NCBI GenBank assembly: GCA_012295275.1
Contig: CM022673.1
Span: 510,001-574,000, forward strand
DNA length: 64,000 bases
Direction: 5' to 3'
From: Chrysomallon squamiferum
Lineage: Eukaryota > Mollusca > Gastropoda > Neomphalida > Peltospiridae
The number at the start of each line of letters is the position of its first letter. The first letter of the stretch is position 1. The notes beneath the pieces were generated by a model. That model saw only the letters and a program-made list of their open reading frames with translations, was not told the DNA's origin and ran no database searches. Both the position numbers and the translations under genes were made by a program. Positions 1-54,383 of the stretch are shown in pieces.

Positions 1-346
1 TTTCACCACTGACATTTTGCGCTGCACAAGTCTGCACTAATTGCCATGTTCATTCTCAAAAGGACAGCATATACGAACGTTTTTCTCTCTCTTATTTTTT
101 TTTCTTTCTTTCTTTATTTATTTTTTTTCTTTTTTTTTTTTTTTTTTTTTTTTTTCTTATTAATTTTTTTATTTAAAAAAAAAAAAATTGTTATTGAAAA
201 ATGGTAGCATTGGTTGGAACTAGAAATAAATATAAAAGCGAACTGATATACTGGCTTTCGGACTTCTATCAAAAGATTTTTAGCCAACTATATTTTTATT
301 TTATTTTATTTTATTTTATATTTATTTTATTTTCATTTATTTTATT

Positions 347-377
<31 letters not shown>

Positions 378-495
378 TTCATTCATTCATTCATTTATTT
401 TTTTCCTGAACTGTTCTATTTTTAATAAATTATCGTGAGTTCCCTTTTTTAGTGGTTTTGATTATAATAAAAATATAAATAGTTTTGATAGGGGG

Positions 496-687
<192 letters not shown>

Positions 688-1015
688 AGTCATAATAAAT
701 ATCTGAAACTGTTTTGGACGGAAAGACAACGTCAGTGATACACACTTGATACGGCATTAAAAGTTATGTCCACCATTTAACTGTCCGCGAAATAAAGCTC
801 ATGTTTTCGAAATTATTTTTTGTGTGTTTTTACTCATGTGAACCTGGAAAAGCAAACTGAGAAGGTAAATGACAAAAAGAGATAAAAGGAATGTTAGAAT
901 GACAGCAAGCAACATAAATTTACATTGTTAGAAAAAGTAATTTAACTTGGGCGAAGTAAAGCAGATTCACATGCGTAAAACTGATCCACGGACAGCTATG
1001 TAATAAACAGTGAAC

Positions 1016-1076
<61 letters not shown>

Positions 1077-1241
1077 CATACATACATACATACATACATA
1101 CATACATACATACATACATACACACATACATAAATACATACATACATATACATACATACATACACACACACATACATACAATACATACATACACACATAC
1201 ATACATATACATACATATACATACATACATACATACACACA

Positions 1242-1273
<32 letters not shown>

Positions 1274-1394
1274 CATATATATATATATATACATACATAT
1301 ATACGTACATACATACATACGTACGTACATATATACATACATACACACACACACACATACATACATACATACATACATACGTACGTACATACAT
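1016..1394. repeat. (CATA)n microsatellite field
   Basis: Tetranucleotide repeat with CACA, TATA and CGTA interruptions. The long ORFs on both strands are repeat translations. Confidence 0.95.
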
Positions 1395-1965
1395 CAATAT
1401 GTACATAGGTGTCAAACTGTCGAGGCTTGTCAGCGGCATGTGACGGAGTTTGTGAGGTCGTGACTGGGTTTTGTCCTCCTGCGTCAGACGTACATACGAC
1501 AGAGAATACTCAAAATCCTAAACTACATACTTGCCAGTGCCAGGTTTCCACACACACCCCCCAAAAAAAAAAAAAAAAAAAAATAGATTCACGCAAAAAT
1601 GAGGAAAGACAAAGAAAAACAGCGTCCTCCGTAGGAAACAACGATTACCCTCGCTTATTCGGCAACCGTACATAAGACAGAATATATTCAGTCCTAAAAT
1701 ACATACATACATATATATTTATATATATATAAACAGACACACAGACAGACAGAGAGAGAGAGAGACAGGCATGAATGTCGGACATAGGTATGCAGAATCA
1801 GAATTTGAGAGCGAATACAATATCACACGTAAGGTAAATAAAGAAAAGGATAGCACAGAACTGCTTACAGACAATTACAAACAGAATACTAATTAACGTG
1901 AAATTCCTAATTAATGTTCCTCTTCTCAAGCGTACCTTCTTTAACTCAGCTTATAAAGCTATCAA

Positions 1966-2063
1966 TATGTATAAACACGCGTATCTGTGATTATCAAGTA
2001 TGTATGTATTTACACAGGCATCTGTGATTAATATGTATTTATTAACACGTGTTTCTGCGTATG
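1966..2063. repeat. Degenerate tandem repeat, about three 33-bp units
   Basis: Units share TATGTAT, an ACAC core and a form of TATCTGTGATTA. The third unit is the most diverged. Confidence 0.55.
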
Positions 2064-2731
2064 AGTGTTACGCACACTCATCTGGTACACGAGCACTATA
2101 CTGTGTCTGTGACTACAAGCAGCAGGTAAACACGACACTCCCAGGATTAAAATATTTGTTTACTTCATAATCTGGGGTAAGTATGTTGACCATAAATATT
2201 TTCCCTTCTTTACTTCTTTATGTATATATTTTTTTCTTTCACTCATAATGTTGCTGTTATTTGTCTTCAACTTCATATTGCAATTGCTACTGAGATTCCT
2301 CTTTTGTTAAATTTATTATTGCTATTATCATCATAACAGTAATAACATCATCATGATGATGTTTTTTGTTTTTGGTGTTGTTGTTATTAATATCATTGAT
2401 ATATATATATATATTATTTAATAGAACTGCAACTATGCTATCACTATTCCTACTTCTGCTACTACTATTAATATTACTGCTAATGTTATTATTTGTTATG
2501 ACTATTGTTATGACTATTTTACAATCTCTATAAATAAATAAATGTTTGAGAAACACGAAAGAGACACAGCTTAGTCTATACTGAGTTATTTCCTGATCCA
2601 TCCAAGAAGAAGATAAATATGTCATTTTTATGAAATGAAATAATTTCGTTTTAAAATAATTCAGTGTGCATACACACAGAGGTTATCGTAAACGAAAGCA
2701 GAATTAATATTCATCTATTTAATAGATGAAG

Positions 2732-2763
<32 letters not shown>

Positions 2764-3045
2764 TATAATAATAATTAAAATAATAATAATAAACAACAAT
2801 AACAACAACAATGATGATGACAATAACTATAACAGAAATAACAACAAAAATAGTGATGATGAAAATGATTATGATGATGATCATAATCATGATAATTATC
2901 AAATAACAAAGCAAAATTTGCTGTCATATGACCAGACGATTGTTCGTGATGGCGCATTCTTGTTAGAAGTGGCAACGACACGAAATTAAGATTATCGGTC
3001 ACGTGACTCCTACCCTGCACTCGGTAAACCAGCGGATCAAACAAT

Positions 3046-3240
<195 letters not shown>

Positions 3241-4011
3241 GATAGCAGATTGTTTAGTGGTCAGGATAATTACTCATCTGTTTTAATTAAATCACAAATT
3301 TTAATCTTTTCCTTTATCTTCTTTAAATATTTTTTTTTTCCCCCCTTTGGTCTTTAGTAAGCTTTTGACTCGTCCAGTGTTGACATTAGTCAGGCTTTCC
3401 TATCCATTGTCAACAAATGATTAAACTTGTCCCCATTCTTAAGGCTGTACGTCGTAAATTTGATGTGTGTCTGTTATTAGGGGATGCGATACTTTGGAGA
3501 AGTTTTTACATCAGAGAGAAGGGGGATGGTCATTTCAGCGAGCGTAAAACACCACTCAAAACAATTAGGTGTAAATGGGGCATTGGGATTTCTACGGGGA
3601 GAGGTCAAACAAACAAACAAAATGAATGTGGTGGTTATTTTACCCCCCCTCCTCTCCCCCCCTCCTGACAGAAGAGACGAGTCACGTGACTAAAGGTTTT
3701 TGAGATAAGCTGACTGTTTCTGAAGTTGTTGAATTCATATTTGTTGATGGTAGTCGCCTGAGCAAGAGAGACACAGAACCGATTTAGTCTGATTTTTAAA
3801 TTCAGGTGAGTTGAAATAGTGGATACAGAAATAGTAGTAGTAATTGTTATATTTCTTCTTGTTGTTGTTGCTGCTGTTGTTGTTGTTCTAGAGACAGTAG
3901 TCAGAGCAGTAGTAGTAGTAACAGTAGATGTAATATTATTACACCAGTAACAATAGCAGTAGTAGTAATAATGGTAGTAGCAAATGAAGTAGTGTAATTA
4001 TTTTGTTGCTA

Positions 4012-4013
<2 letters not shown>

Positions 4014-4061
<48 letters not shown>

Positions 4062-4076
4062 GTTATTATTATTATT
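4014..4076. repeat. (TTA)n microsatellite
   Basis: About 20 TTA units with one TTG substitution, just left of the Tigger-like element. Confidence 0.9.
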
Positions 4077-4285
4077 CGTACTGATAGCTGTAATTATAAT
4101 TATCAATATTGTTGTTGCTGCTGCTTTATATCATTTTTCTTCATAATTATTTAGTTTGATTAAATACATTAATTTGTGATGGCAAATGTAATATGTGACT
4201 TCTGAGATATAAAAACCAGTATAAGTGACTGCGTATGGTACATATGTGGTCACAGTATTTATACATATATACATACATACATATT

Positions 4286-4953
4286 CAGTGGTACCTCGAC
4301 TTACGAGTGCCCCAACTTAGGATCGTTTCGAGTTACGAGCAGTTGCCTGGTCGATTTTTTGCTTTGAGTTACGAGTTACGAGCGAGCTTCAAATAAGCCG
4401 CTGCTATTTGGCCCAACGGACAACACAACATCCAGCCAGCATCCCGTGTTTCACTTGAATACCTGTCCGTGGAAGTATCTCTGTTGTGTTGTGTTCGCGT
4501 TTTGTGCAGTATTTTGCAAAATTTCGTTTTTCTGACATGGATCGCATGAAGGTGAGTGCAAAGGACAGTGCTGAGAAGAAGAAGCGGATGATGTCCACTG
4601 AATTAAAGCATAAAATCGTAGAAAAACGGAAGCAGAAGGAGTCGGAAAAGGCTGTAACTCCAGCCAAAGGCGTTAAAATAATTTGTCTGATCTCCAAGAT
4701 AAAAACAATTCATTTCTTTACATTTCTTTTTATTTTTTTTTTTTTTTTATACAATATTTGTCATTAATAAATATATTTCTTCTTATTTAATATCACGTTA
4801 TAAAAATAAAAAAATGGGGTGGTTTTGGGGGCTGGAACGGATTAATGGTATTTTCAACTAATTTCAGTTGGGAAAACGGATTTGATATACGAGCAAATTG
4901 AGTTATCGGCTCGCTCAAGGAACGAATTAAACTCGTAAGTTGAGGTTCCACTG
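4286..4953 (+). mobile_element. Tigger/pogo-like non-autonomous DNA transposon
   Basis: The 668-bp element has terminal inverted repeats. The left end begins CAGTGGTACCTCGACTTACG and the complement of the right end begins CAGTGGAACCTCAACTTACG, two mismatches in 20. TIRs of this CAGTGG-plus-ACCTCG type are typical of Tigger/pogo elements. The right flank is TA and the left flank TT, so the expected TA target duplication is imperfect. Inside, an ORF from 4537 gives KDSAEKKKRMMSTELKHKIV, resembling the N-terminal CENP-B/pogo DNA-binding helix region of Tigger transposases. No catalytic domain remains, so the copy cannot move by itself. Confidence 0.75.
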
Positions 4954-5013
4954 TATGTGTGTATATATAAATGGTCAGTCAAACACAAACATTTATATTA
5001 ATGAAAAAGTAAT

Positions 5014-5112
<99 letters not shown>

Positions 5113-5190
5113 TTTTCTCTCTTTCACTTTCTCTCTCTCTTTCTTTTACGCATTCTCTCATTCACTAACTCTCTTTTCTCTCTCGTTCTC
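5014..5190. repeat. (CT)n microsatellite with imperfect tail
   Basis: Pure to about 5094, then CTTT-interrupted pyrimidine tract. Confidence 0.9.
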
Positions 5191-5635
5191 TCTCACGCAC
5201 TAGCCTACTTTCTTTCTTTGATTTTCTCTTCCTCTTTCTTTCACTACGTATGTCTGTTTTAATCTCTTTCCCTGTGTTACTCTCAATTTAATTGTCTCTC
5301 TGTCTTTCCAAAGTCTCAGTAAGATCCCGAGAAATGTGTAGTTGAATACGTTTACCACCCTGTCATTAACACAAAGCTTCACCGATGACGACCTAGGATA
5401 CTTTACTGCAAAATAAAACATAAATATCTTTACTAATGTTTTTCTTACAAGAAAGGAAATCAGATAACAAATCCACAAATTTAACTGACACGGGTAATTG
5501 AAAATTTCAGATTGATAGCAGCGATCAGATGTCAGGGACATTAAGTGTGTATTATCAAGACTAAACGAAAAATCTTGTCAATCAGGAGAAGTGACAAGGT
5601 CTTTTCAATGGAATCAAACACCAGGAGATAATCCA

Positions 5636-5837
<202 letters not shown>

Positions 5838-5838
5838 A

Positions 5839-6670
5839 TGTGTGTGTGATGCAGAATGCTGAAAGTCAGTTTTACAACGGATATTTATATACTGTTATGA
5901 TCGATCTGATCATTTATGCCTCGAACTTGTGTAATCGGAGCTACCACCACAAGTTTATGCATAACAAAGAGCTTGGTTTCTGCCGCATTATTAATGCATG
6001 AAACAGTTAAATGTCCCCACAGCTTGAGGTTCGTTTAGAAAATTAACAAAACGAAACAATGAATGATTAACAAATCTTCAGCATCACTGGAATAATGATC
6101 AATCTATCAACATGATAGCTAGCGATTTTTTTTCAGAGAACAACTAGGGGATGTCTAACATTTTTATATACTAACCAGATAAACGATGTCCTTGAAAAAA
6201 GAATTTATACTTGATATTTGCTGTTTGTGTTGAAAAAAATACTTGAACCAAAAGTTTGTAAGTTCACTGCAATTGATTCGTTAATGAACTGATATCGGGA
6301 AATTTATTATTTACCTTTTTGATTCTCCATGCTGCGAACCATATAAATCTGAATTTTGAAGCTTATCAATGATTCACGTAGCATTTCGCAATTCATCGTG
6401 AAACACTCGTTTTAAAGAAATAAAATATATGTTACTACGGACCGTCGACACTGTTGTTGCTAATATCTCTGACTTAAAGAACGCGCTGATGTGAAGTCAA
6501 TAGGTTACAAGGTTTTCCTTGGTGCACCTAGTATTATTGCCACTCGAAAGATTTATCGAAGTCGATGGTGTTAGGTTTCCTCCTATTCTTTCTTGTCTGT
6601 GCAAAGTGCAAATTTAATATCGGAGTAACCCAAGAATTTCCTTTGTCGTACTATTATTTATAAAAAATAA

Positions 6671-6701
<31 letters not shown>

Positions 6702-7120
6702 GTTAATAACCGTCAACAATAAAATGTTTTGACCTATTTATATACAAAATAAATATTCAGTTTTCATTCTTTTACAAACATTTGCAGTTTCAGTAATAGT
6801 GACAGAGAGAATTACTTTTTTTTTCCCTCCAAGATAAATATCGTATTTCAGAGTAAAGGATAATGTTACTCTGTTTGGCGACAGCTGAAATAATCGTAAC
6901 AAATACATCTAGTTAATTTATGGTCAGTCAAACCTATTCTAAGCTCGACCGTTCAGATTACTATATTATACAGATAGAAATGAAGGTAACATTTGTTATA
7001 TTACTACTTTCCAATAATAGATAATAACTTATTGTGATTAATTTATATTTATAGAAACATATACAGATCGAAATTCCTAATTATTGATTTTATTAATTAA
7101 TTAATATATTTTGATTTCAG
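5839..7120. other. Non-coding sequence upstream of the 264-aa exon
   Basis: AT-rich single-copy-looking sequence with a (TAA)n run near 6670-6700. Probably an intron of the downstream gene, given the acceptor at 7120. I see no donor or exon that I can support. Confidence 0.45.
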
Positions 7121-7143
7121 ACTGCACCTTCTGAGTTCAAATA
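7121..7143 (+). other. 5' UTR part of terminal exon, with splice acceptor
   Basis: TTTTGATTTCAG ends at 7120 and gives a credible 3' splice site. The 23 bases before the ATG contain an in-frame TGA, so translation starts at 7144 rather than continuing from an earlier exon. Confidence 0.55.
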
Positions 7144-7938
7144 ATGGCTGGCAGTTTCGTCTATTCACTGGTGTGTGGCCTGGTTTCGGTGAAAAAGTCT
7201 TCAAAGAAAAGCAAAGTAGATGACAAAAAACGAAAACGCAGTTCAACCTGGTTCAGTCATTCCAGTCACATTCGAGCTCAAGACAAGACAATGTCAGACA
7301 AATCATTACTTCTGGACAATTCTTCAGCCGACGACTCCGGGTACAAATCTCCCACCTACGACTTGGTTTCATCATCTGCAGACAACATCCTCGACATCTG
7401 CTGCTTCGACAGCTCCAACAAAGAGCAAGAACAAGCCGACAGCAGCGACATGCTGAGAAAATCGTCCTCGTTGTCATCTCTGCTTCGCTGTACCAGCATT
7501 CAAGACAAATCATTAAGACTCACCAGAAAACGTAGAGAAAATATGGCGAAGCGCAGAAGCAAGCTGGTCCCTACAGACGAAGGAATAGAAATCACGCCTG
7601 TGAGTAGTGACGTCACAAGCACTGACGAGAACGGGTCTAGCGAGGAAGGCACTCAAATCCAGCGTCATCCTACAGATCAAAACGCGCAGAGTAACTTTAA
7701 CTTGGCCTGTCTCAAAGATTCCCAGTCACCGACCAAGGTGAACAGAAACACCAGTATGCAGATGAAATCCTGGGAGATCCGACGTCGTCGCAAACAGATA
7801 CTGAGAAGGCGGCAGTACAGAAGCTGTGACGAGCTGGGAGCGCTTGGGTTCTCGCTAGGCTATGGAAGTCTGGGAGATCTCATGTCAGTTGATTCAAAGG
7901 CCTCGAGACAAACGAAAGTTCGATCATTTTACATATAA
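7144..7938 (+). CDS. Unrecognised basic, serine-rich protein (264 aa)
   Basis: I do not recognise this family. The ORF runs from ATG to TAA in a strongly coding-like stretch flanked by AT-rich DNA. A good splice acceptor (pyrimidine-rich, ending TTTCAG) stops at 7120, and an in-frame TGA lies between it and the ATG. This exon therefore carries the start codon and probably the whole protein. Visible features are a lysine/arginine block at residues 17-32 (KKSSKKSKVDDKKRKR, bipartite NLS-like), an acidic Ser/Asp segment with DSGYKS at 64-69 matching the DSGxxS phosphodegron form, RKSSS and RCTS basic-directed phosphosite patterns (105-118), basic clusters at 128-139 and 212-224, and a C-terminal block, SCDELGALGFSLGYGSLGDL (227-246), that looks like a structured or binding motif. 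There is no signal peptide or clear membrane helix. A nuclear or signalling adaptor role is only a guess. The upstream exon was not found. Confidence 0.72.
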   Translation: MAGSFVYSLVCGLVSVKKSSKKSKVDDKKRKRSSTWFSHSSHIRAQDKTMSDKSLLLDNSSADDSGYKSPTYDLVSSSADNILDICCFDSSNKEQEQADSSDMLRKSSSLSSLLRCTSIQDKSLRLTRKRRENMAKRRSKLVPTDEGIEITPVSSDVTSTDENGSSEEGTQIQRHPTDQNAQSNFNLACLKDSQSPTKVNRNTSMQMKSWEIRRRRKQILRRRQYRSCDELGALGFSLGYGSLGDLMSVDSKASRQTKVRSFYI

Positions 7939-8780
<842 letters not shown>

Positions 8781-11665
8781 TATGTTAAGTCATGTCTTTT
8801 TTTCCATAATCTTAGTCTGATTATTCTTTTTGCTGTTTAAAGGAACACCCACACACACTCCCACACACACATGCTCTGTCTGTGTCACTCTCTCCATGTT
8901 AACTAAACAGAAAACAAACACATCAATTATAAATGGATGCCCTTTTTAGGAATATTGTTTTTATTATCCAGAAAGTGTTGTTTTCTCCATGTACAAGACA
9001 TCAGCATAATTATAATCACAATTTTTACCTTCTAAACAAACAATACTTTTTATTATTATTATTTTATCTAAACAGAGACAGTGCAACAAACACTACCCGT
9101 TTTCTACAAAATTTATCAAAACCTCTTTTTAATTAGTCATATCTTTTATAAAAAAATAAAAATAAAAAATAATAATAAAATAAAAAAATACAACAAGAAA
9201 CTAAAATTACAGTATTGTTTACAAATTACTGACTGCTGTTAAGAAAAATCCAACAGTTTTTAAAATAAAAATTTAGTTATCTGTTTTCAGCATTTTTCTT
9301 TGCAAACAAATATAAATTTCGTTGCAGCTAAACATTATTAAACTCGTTCGTTGCAAATTAAAAATATGAGAAATGTATATAATATATATATAGTTATATA
9401 TAAAATTCTCTAAATTACTCAAAACTATTGCTTTTTAATTTGTTATTCTTTAATTAACTGAGACATGTATACAAATGTCACTGAAAAGAATACAGCACTG
9501 GACAATACTTCATTCACAATATCTATCACTACCAAGTACGTCCATGATTACCACAGTGTATACACATATATAACATCTATCTTAACTAATAAACACATTT
9601 CCAAAATATACATATTTTCCACAGGGTATATCATACAATCTATCTATATAGATAAGAACATTTATGTCTATATAGACAAGATTTTAAAATTTATCTATTT
9701 TTTTTGTTTTGATCCCACAGAAGCCTGGCCTGGCCCAACACAAAACTCTGAATAAAAAAACTGTTATATACCCTCTTTATTATTAATTTTATTTAACCTA
9801 AATTTTGTTAACAAAAATATTGAGCATTTAGTCACATTATTAAATTTATTATCACTGAAATTTTATTGAAAACATTTATAAATAGTTTCTTTTTGTTTGA
9901 TCAATTGTTTTTTGGTTTTTGTTTTTTAACTGGTTGCTTACCAACATTTTTATGAAAATATTTAATGACAAAGAAAAAGAAGAAAAGAAATGCGAAAAAG
10001 AAGAAAAGAAATGCAAAAAAAAAAAGAAAAGAAAAGAATAAACTCATAATACACTGACATGTTTAATAAAACATAAAAATAGAAATGAACAATGAAGGCA
10101 ACAATGAAAATAAATAAAATATTAAAATGTCCTACACCATTCTTAGTCTGGATGCATTAAGCATTCCATTTTGTTTAGCAACATGATCTTATTACTGATG
10201 TATTAAACAACAACTTCCATTTCAAATACAATTCTTTTTTCTTAAAAGAAACAAATATTTTCTTTTTATGATAATATTGTTCAGTGATTGACAGTGGATA
10301 TATTGATTCAGTTATGTAGTTGTTTAATGTAATCATTCATAGTAAAATACACATCAAAAGAAAAAACATTCAAGAATTTAGAAAATAATGATAATAATAA
10401 TAATTATTATTATTATAAAACCATCTGTAAATTTAATTAGTTTTCTCCTTATTTTAACCATGTTATATCCTTTTCTTTGAACTGATACCTACTGTGAAAA
10501 GGGCATTTCTAAGGGTATCTGTAGTATATTCTATAAAAAGCAGCTAGTCTGAAAGATATTAAAGACTACAGTCCGTGTCATCTTGCATAGTAAACTGATT
10601 GGCACGTAATGAATATACAAATGTAGCACTAATTACTGTGGGAGTTACTGAAAGCTCTACTCAAAACTTAGCAATCTTCATCACCATGAAGCCTCAGTCC
10701 TTTTGGCTTTTTGTATCAGATCAGCATCAACCACCATTTGCCATTTTCTTTATTTTTATTTCATTATTTTGGCACTTTTCAATAAATAAAGATCTAAAAA
10801 TTAAATTTAAATTATGGCTGTTCCAGAAAAAAAAACAATATCAAAGAAATGAAATTATAAAATTTATATTAAATACAAAGTGAGGTAACTAATATTAATC
10901 ACTAATTATTTCTATAAATAGATTTTGTAATTTATTCTTGCTAACATATCTTGCTAACAAATTTTCTTTTCTTTTTCCCTTTTCTTTTCTTGTAATTGTT
11001 GTGGGATTTTAATCTATAATTTTTTTAAAAATAAATGCAAAGATCACTGAGGGAAATAACCAAATGAACCCACTTTCACAATGTTGTTACTAGGGCAACT
11101 TTTATTTATTCATAATAACAGCCATAAAATTATTATGTTACTAGAAATTTTAAAGAAGGACATAAGTATGGCAGCCTCTTTGTTTAAATCTGCTATTTTC
11201 TTCTATATAATGTTTTATCTAAATGCAAAAATTAAAAAGAAAAAGAGAAGAAGAAAACAAATTAACCCTGATTATTCTCCAGTCCCGAATAAATACAAAC
11301 TGGGTTAAATTACTAGGTAACAAGGCATGGCACACCTCTGTTTAGCTGGACTAACTATAAATGCTACAATTGAGGAAGATAAACATAATTTACACTGAAA
11401 CAGAAAGTAAAAAAGAATTACAAATTCTGTAATAGTTCCAATATTTGTTTTTAGCTATGTGCAAAAACAATAATAATTAAAAGAAAAAAGAAATGATAAT
11501 AAAGTTGAAGTAAGCATGAGACATTTGATACAAGTAAACAACAATAGTTGAGCAAATATGCAAATTATAAAATAACAGCATGTGATAATGGAACTGATGT
11601 TTAACATAACATCTTTCTGTCTGTCTGTATGTTATAAAAACAAAAAATTATATTATAGTAGTAAA

Positions 11666-11734
<69 letters not shown>

Positions 11735-12048
11735 TAAAACTTTTGAAAGCTTCATAATTGAAAAAAGAAAAAATTTGTAATGTATCTGTCTTTACAATAT
11801 TTCCATGGTAACAATTTTCTTTTAGATGTACTTAAAAAATAAATAAATAAAGTTAGAAATGTTCTATGGAAAAAAAAATGGAGATGTTATTGCTATGAGC
11901 GATTTCATTTTTCATATGAAAAAACAAAAAGGGAATGTTTGCAGAGGCGAGCAAAAAATTGGGCAGAAAGGCATTTTGGGATTTAATGTCGATGTACTTG
12001 ATAAGTCCTTTTCCTTTAGTTTGTTTCGTCAACTTGGCATAAGAAAAA

Positions 12049-12088
<40 letters not shown>

Positions 12089-13545
12089 TCGAGATCATTA
12101 AACCATGCATTCACAATAATAATATTATAACTTACAATGTATAAATGTGGACATATAAATTATATATAAGATGAGTGATTATGGCATATTTTTAAACAGA
12201 AATTTCTGCCCTTCTGGACACACGTCATATATTACCGTGAGTTATGATAATCATAAATTTTAATATACAATTAATTATTGCTATATACACAAAAAAAAAA
12301 AAAAATAATAATAATAATAATAACATGCAGCAGATATTTCAGTCACAGAGAGAAATGCACACAAAACATTTCTAATTTTCCTTCTTCCCCAGCTGCGACA
12401 ATGATTGGTGCCAAAAAAACAAAACAAACAATGAAAAAAACAAGACATAGAAACAAGCAACAATTTGAGACAAACATAATAAATCAAATATTAAGTAGTC
12501 TGTATAACAAAGTAATGGTAAAAGGATAAATAATATTCTAAATGATTTTGTTTAGAAATATGGCAAACATGAGAAGATGAAATGGCACAAAAATAATATT
12601 AAGATAGTATTAATAAAAATAAAAAATAAAAAAGGTAAAGATTTACAATTTGTTTATCATATTAGTTTTACCATCTATTTTCAGAACTGTACCAATATCT
12701 TAAATAATTTTATATTATTTTTATATATAAATTTAAAAAAAAAAAAAAAAAAAACAAAAAAAAAAAAGAAAAATGTTAACTTTAGAAAGAATCTCAAAGA
12801 TTAACAATAAGAAATTCCTAATTTAAACTTTATTTAAATCATTATCACAAATAAATAACAAACAGCATTTACTGAATGCAACACCAAATCTGTGAACTTT
12901 CTATAGTTTGTAAATACAATTTTGTTAATAAGAACTAAAATTAAAGTGAAAATGAAAAATTCCCAATTTTATATCTATGATCACTAAATCATTTTTTTTT
13001 TTTAAATTATTAAATTAATTTACATCTGAAATAAAATAAAATAAAAAAAATAATATTAATAATTTTATTTATTTATTTATCTTTTTAAATCACACAATTT
13101 TTATATTTATCTAATTAATTAATGAATTCCCAGACTTGGTGTTGATCATAACCACAATCTATGAAAAACAAGAAGAAGCAAGGAAAGACAAAAGGCTACG
13201 CTGGTCACATGACCACATATCATTAACAAATACCGCTTTCATAGACAAGTATATCTGATCAAACAAAACAGTAATTAACAGTTTACATACTAATTAATAA
13301 ATTTCATTTGGCACAGTTTGAAAAATTAACGTACTCTTAGTTCACAAGTGCATAATCAACAGAAAAACATTTTCAACTGTATTTAATCTTTTTGAAAATA
13401 CATAAAATGCGGGTTGAGTTGGAGTGAAGGGATCAGATGGGACAGCTTGAACCCTTACACTGATTAGGCCTTAACAGTTAATTATTGCTGAGTGATGTCC
13501 TAAAAATAATAATCATAATAATAACAATAATAACAATAACAATAC

Positions 13546-13581
<36 letters not shown>

Positions 13582-14559
13582 CAGTAGTAATAATAGCATA
13601 TTTGCAGAGCTCATGTTACCCCCACCCAGCTGCCACTTTGCATCCATTTCTAAATTATAATATATAAATAAAAAATTAAATTAAAAAAAATTAAAAAAAA
13701 AAAAAATAATAATAATAATTACATTTATTTCTGTACAATAACAAATCCATGTATATTATCTTGATTGAAAAAAAAAAAAAAAAAAAGAAATAATAATAAT
13801 AATAATAAAACAATTATGAGACAAATGCCAATGGACATATGTAAATGTGATATTTACAGTGAGGGCAGTGTATTTATGTATCTGTATATGCCTAACAGGG
13901 TGATGTGATTCTGTACCTATAAGAGAAACAAACAAAATAATGAAATGGTCCACCAAAACAAAAGAAATATTATGTAAGTACACTATTAAATACTATTAAT
14001 GAAAAGTGACTTTTTTTTTATATATATATATATATATATATACACTCCCAAATCAACCCGGGAGTTTGTCATTGAAATGAAGCAAATAGCAATACTACTA
14101 TAAAAACAGATAATTTTACTATAACAAACCCCCTTCCAAATAAACATATTCAGCAATAACAAAACACCATTATAACAATAACATCAGCTGACAAAATGAT
14201 ATATTATTATTTTTTTTTTTTATTGTAATATGAATTTAGAATTTTTTATTTTATTGTTATTCATAATTAATCAGAGATAAGATTGTAATTTTTTATTTTG
14301 GACTTTCTGTTTCCATTTTAATGAAGATAGATAAGTTTCTGTTATAAGCCAAGGAAGATGATATTTGTAATGAAAAAATAAAATATTATTTCTTAAACTC
14401 AATATCTAAAAAAAGAAAAGTCAAGACTTGTTATTATGAAAGGGAAGATAAAAATTAATGTGTATATTTCATTTTAAATGTTGTGAACAATACAGACAGA
14501 AAATATAATAATAAAATCATGTTTGTCTTCTCATTCTCTCACAAAAATCATTTTATCAC
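8781..14559. other. AT-rich DNA between two convergent genes
   Basis: Poly-A/T, (TAA)n (11667-11732), (TAG)n (13545-13588), (TA)n and short AT-rich ORFs without domains. No gene, RNA or transposon was recognised. Part of it may be 3' UTR of either flanking gene. Confidence 0.6.
11667..11732. repeat. (TAA)n microsatellite
   Basis: About 22 uninterrupted AAT/TAA units. Confidence 0.95.
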
Positions 14560-14813
14560 TTACTGTTATTTTTATTTCATAAAATGAAAAATATGTTATC
14601 CCCTAACATACTGCAATAAAAACACAACAAAAAACCAAAAAACAAACAACAAATCTACAGTGATTTGATGAAAACATTAGCTTCTATACTACAATTCAGA
14701 TCAAAAGAAAAGTTATAAAAAAAAAATTAAAAAAAATCTTCATTATCTAGCACCATTGTCATTTCTTAGTAGATATGCAATGTATAAAGGAGGGAACTGC
14801 GTAGTCATGATAA
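14560..14813 (-). other. Probable start of SoxD 3' UTR
   Basis: AT-rich sequence downstream of the SoxD stop. An AATAAA on the minus strand at 14576-14571 is one possible polyadenylation signal. Many others follow further down, so a much longer UTR is equally possible. Confidence 0.3.

Positions 14814-54383
<39,570 letters not shown>

Noticed and set aside
967-1439. Four overlapping ORFs of 124-147 codons on both strands
   Set aside because: They are translations of the (CATA)n array (MYVCMYVC and HTYIHTYI patterns).
3417-3693. Overlapping 83- and 69-codon ORFs
   Set aside because: They overlap in different frames, end in a poly-C tract, and have no domain or neighbour supporting a gene.
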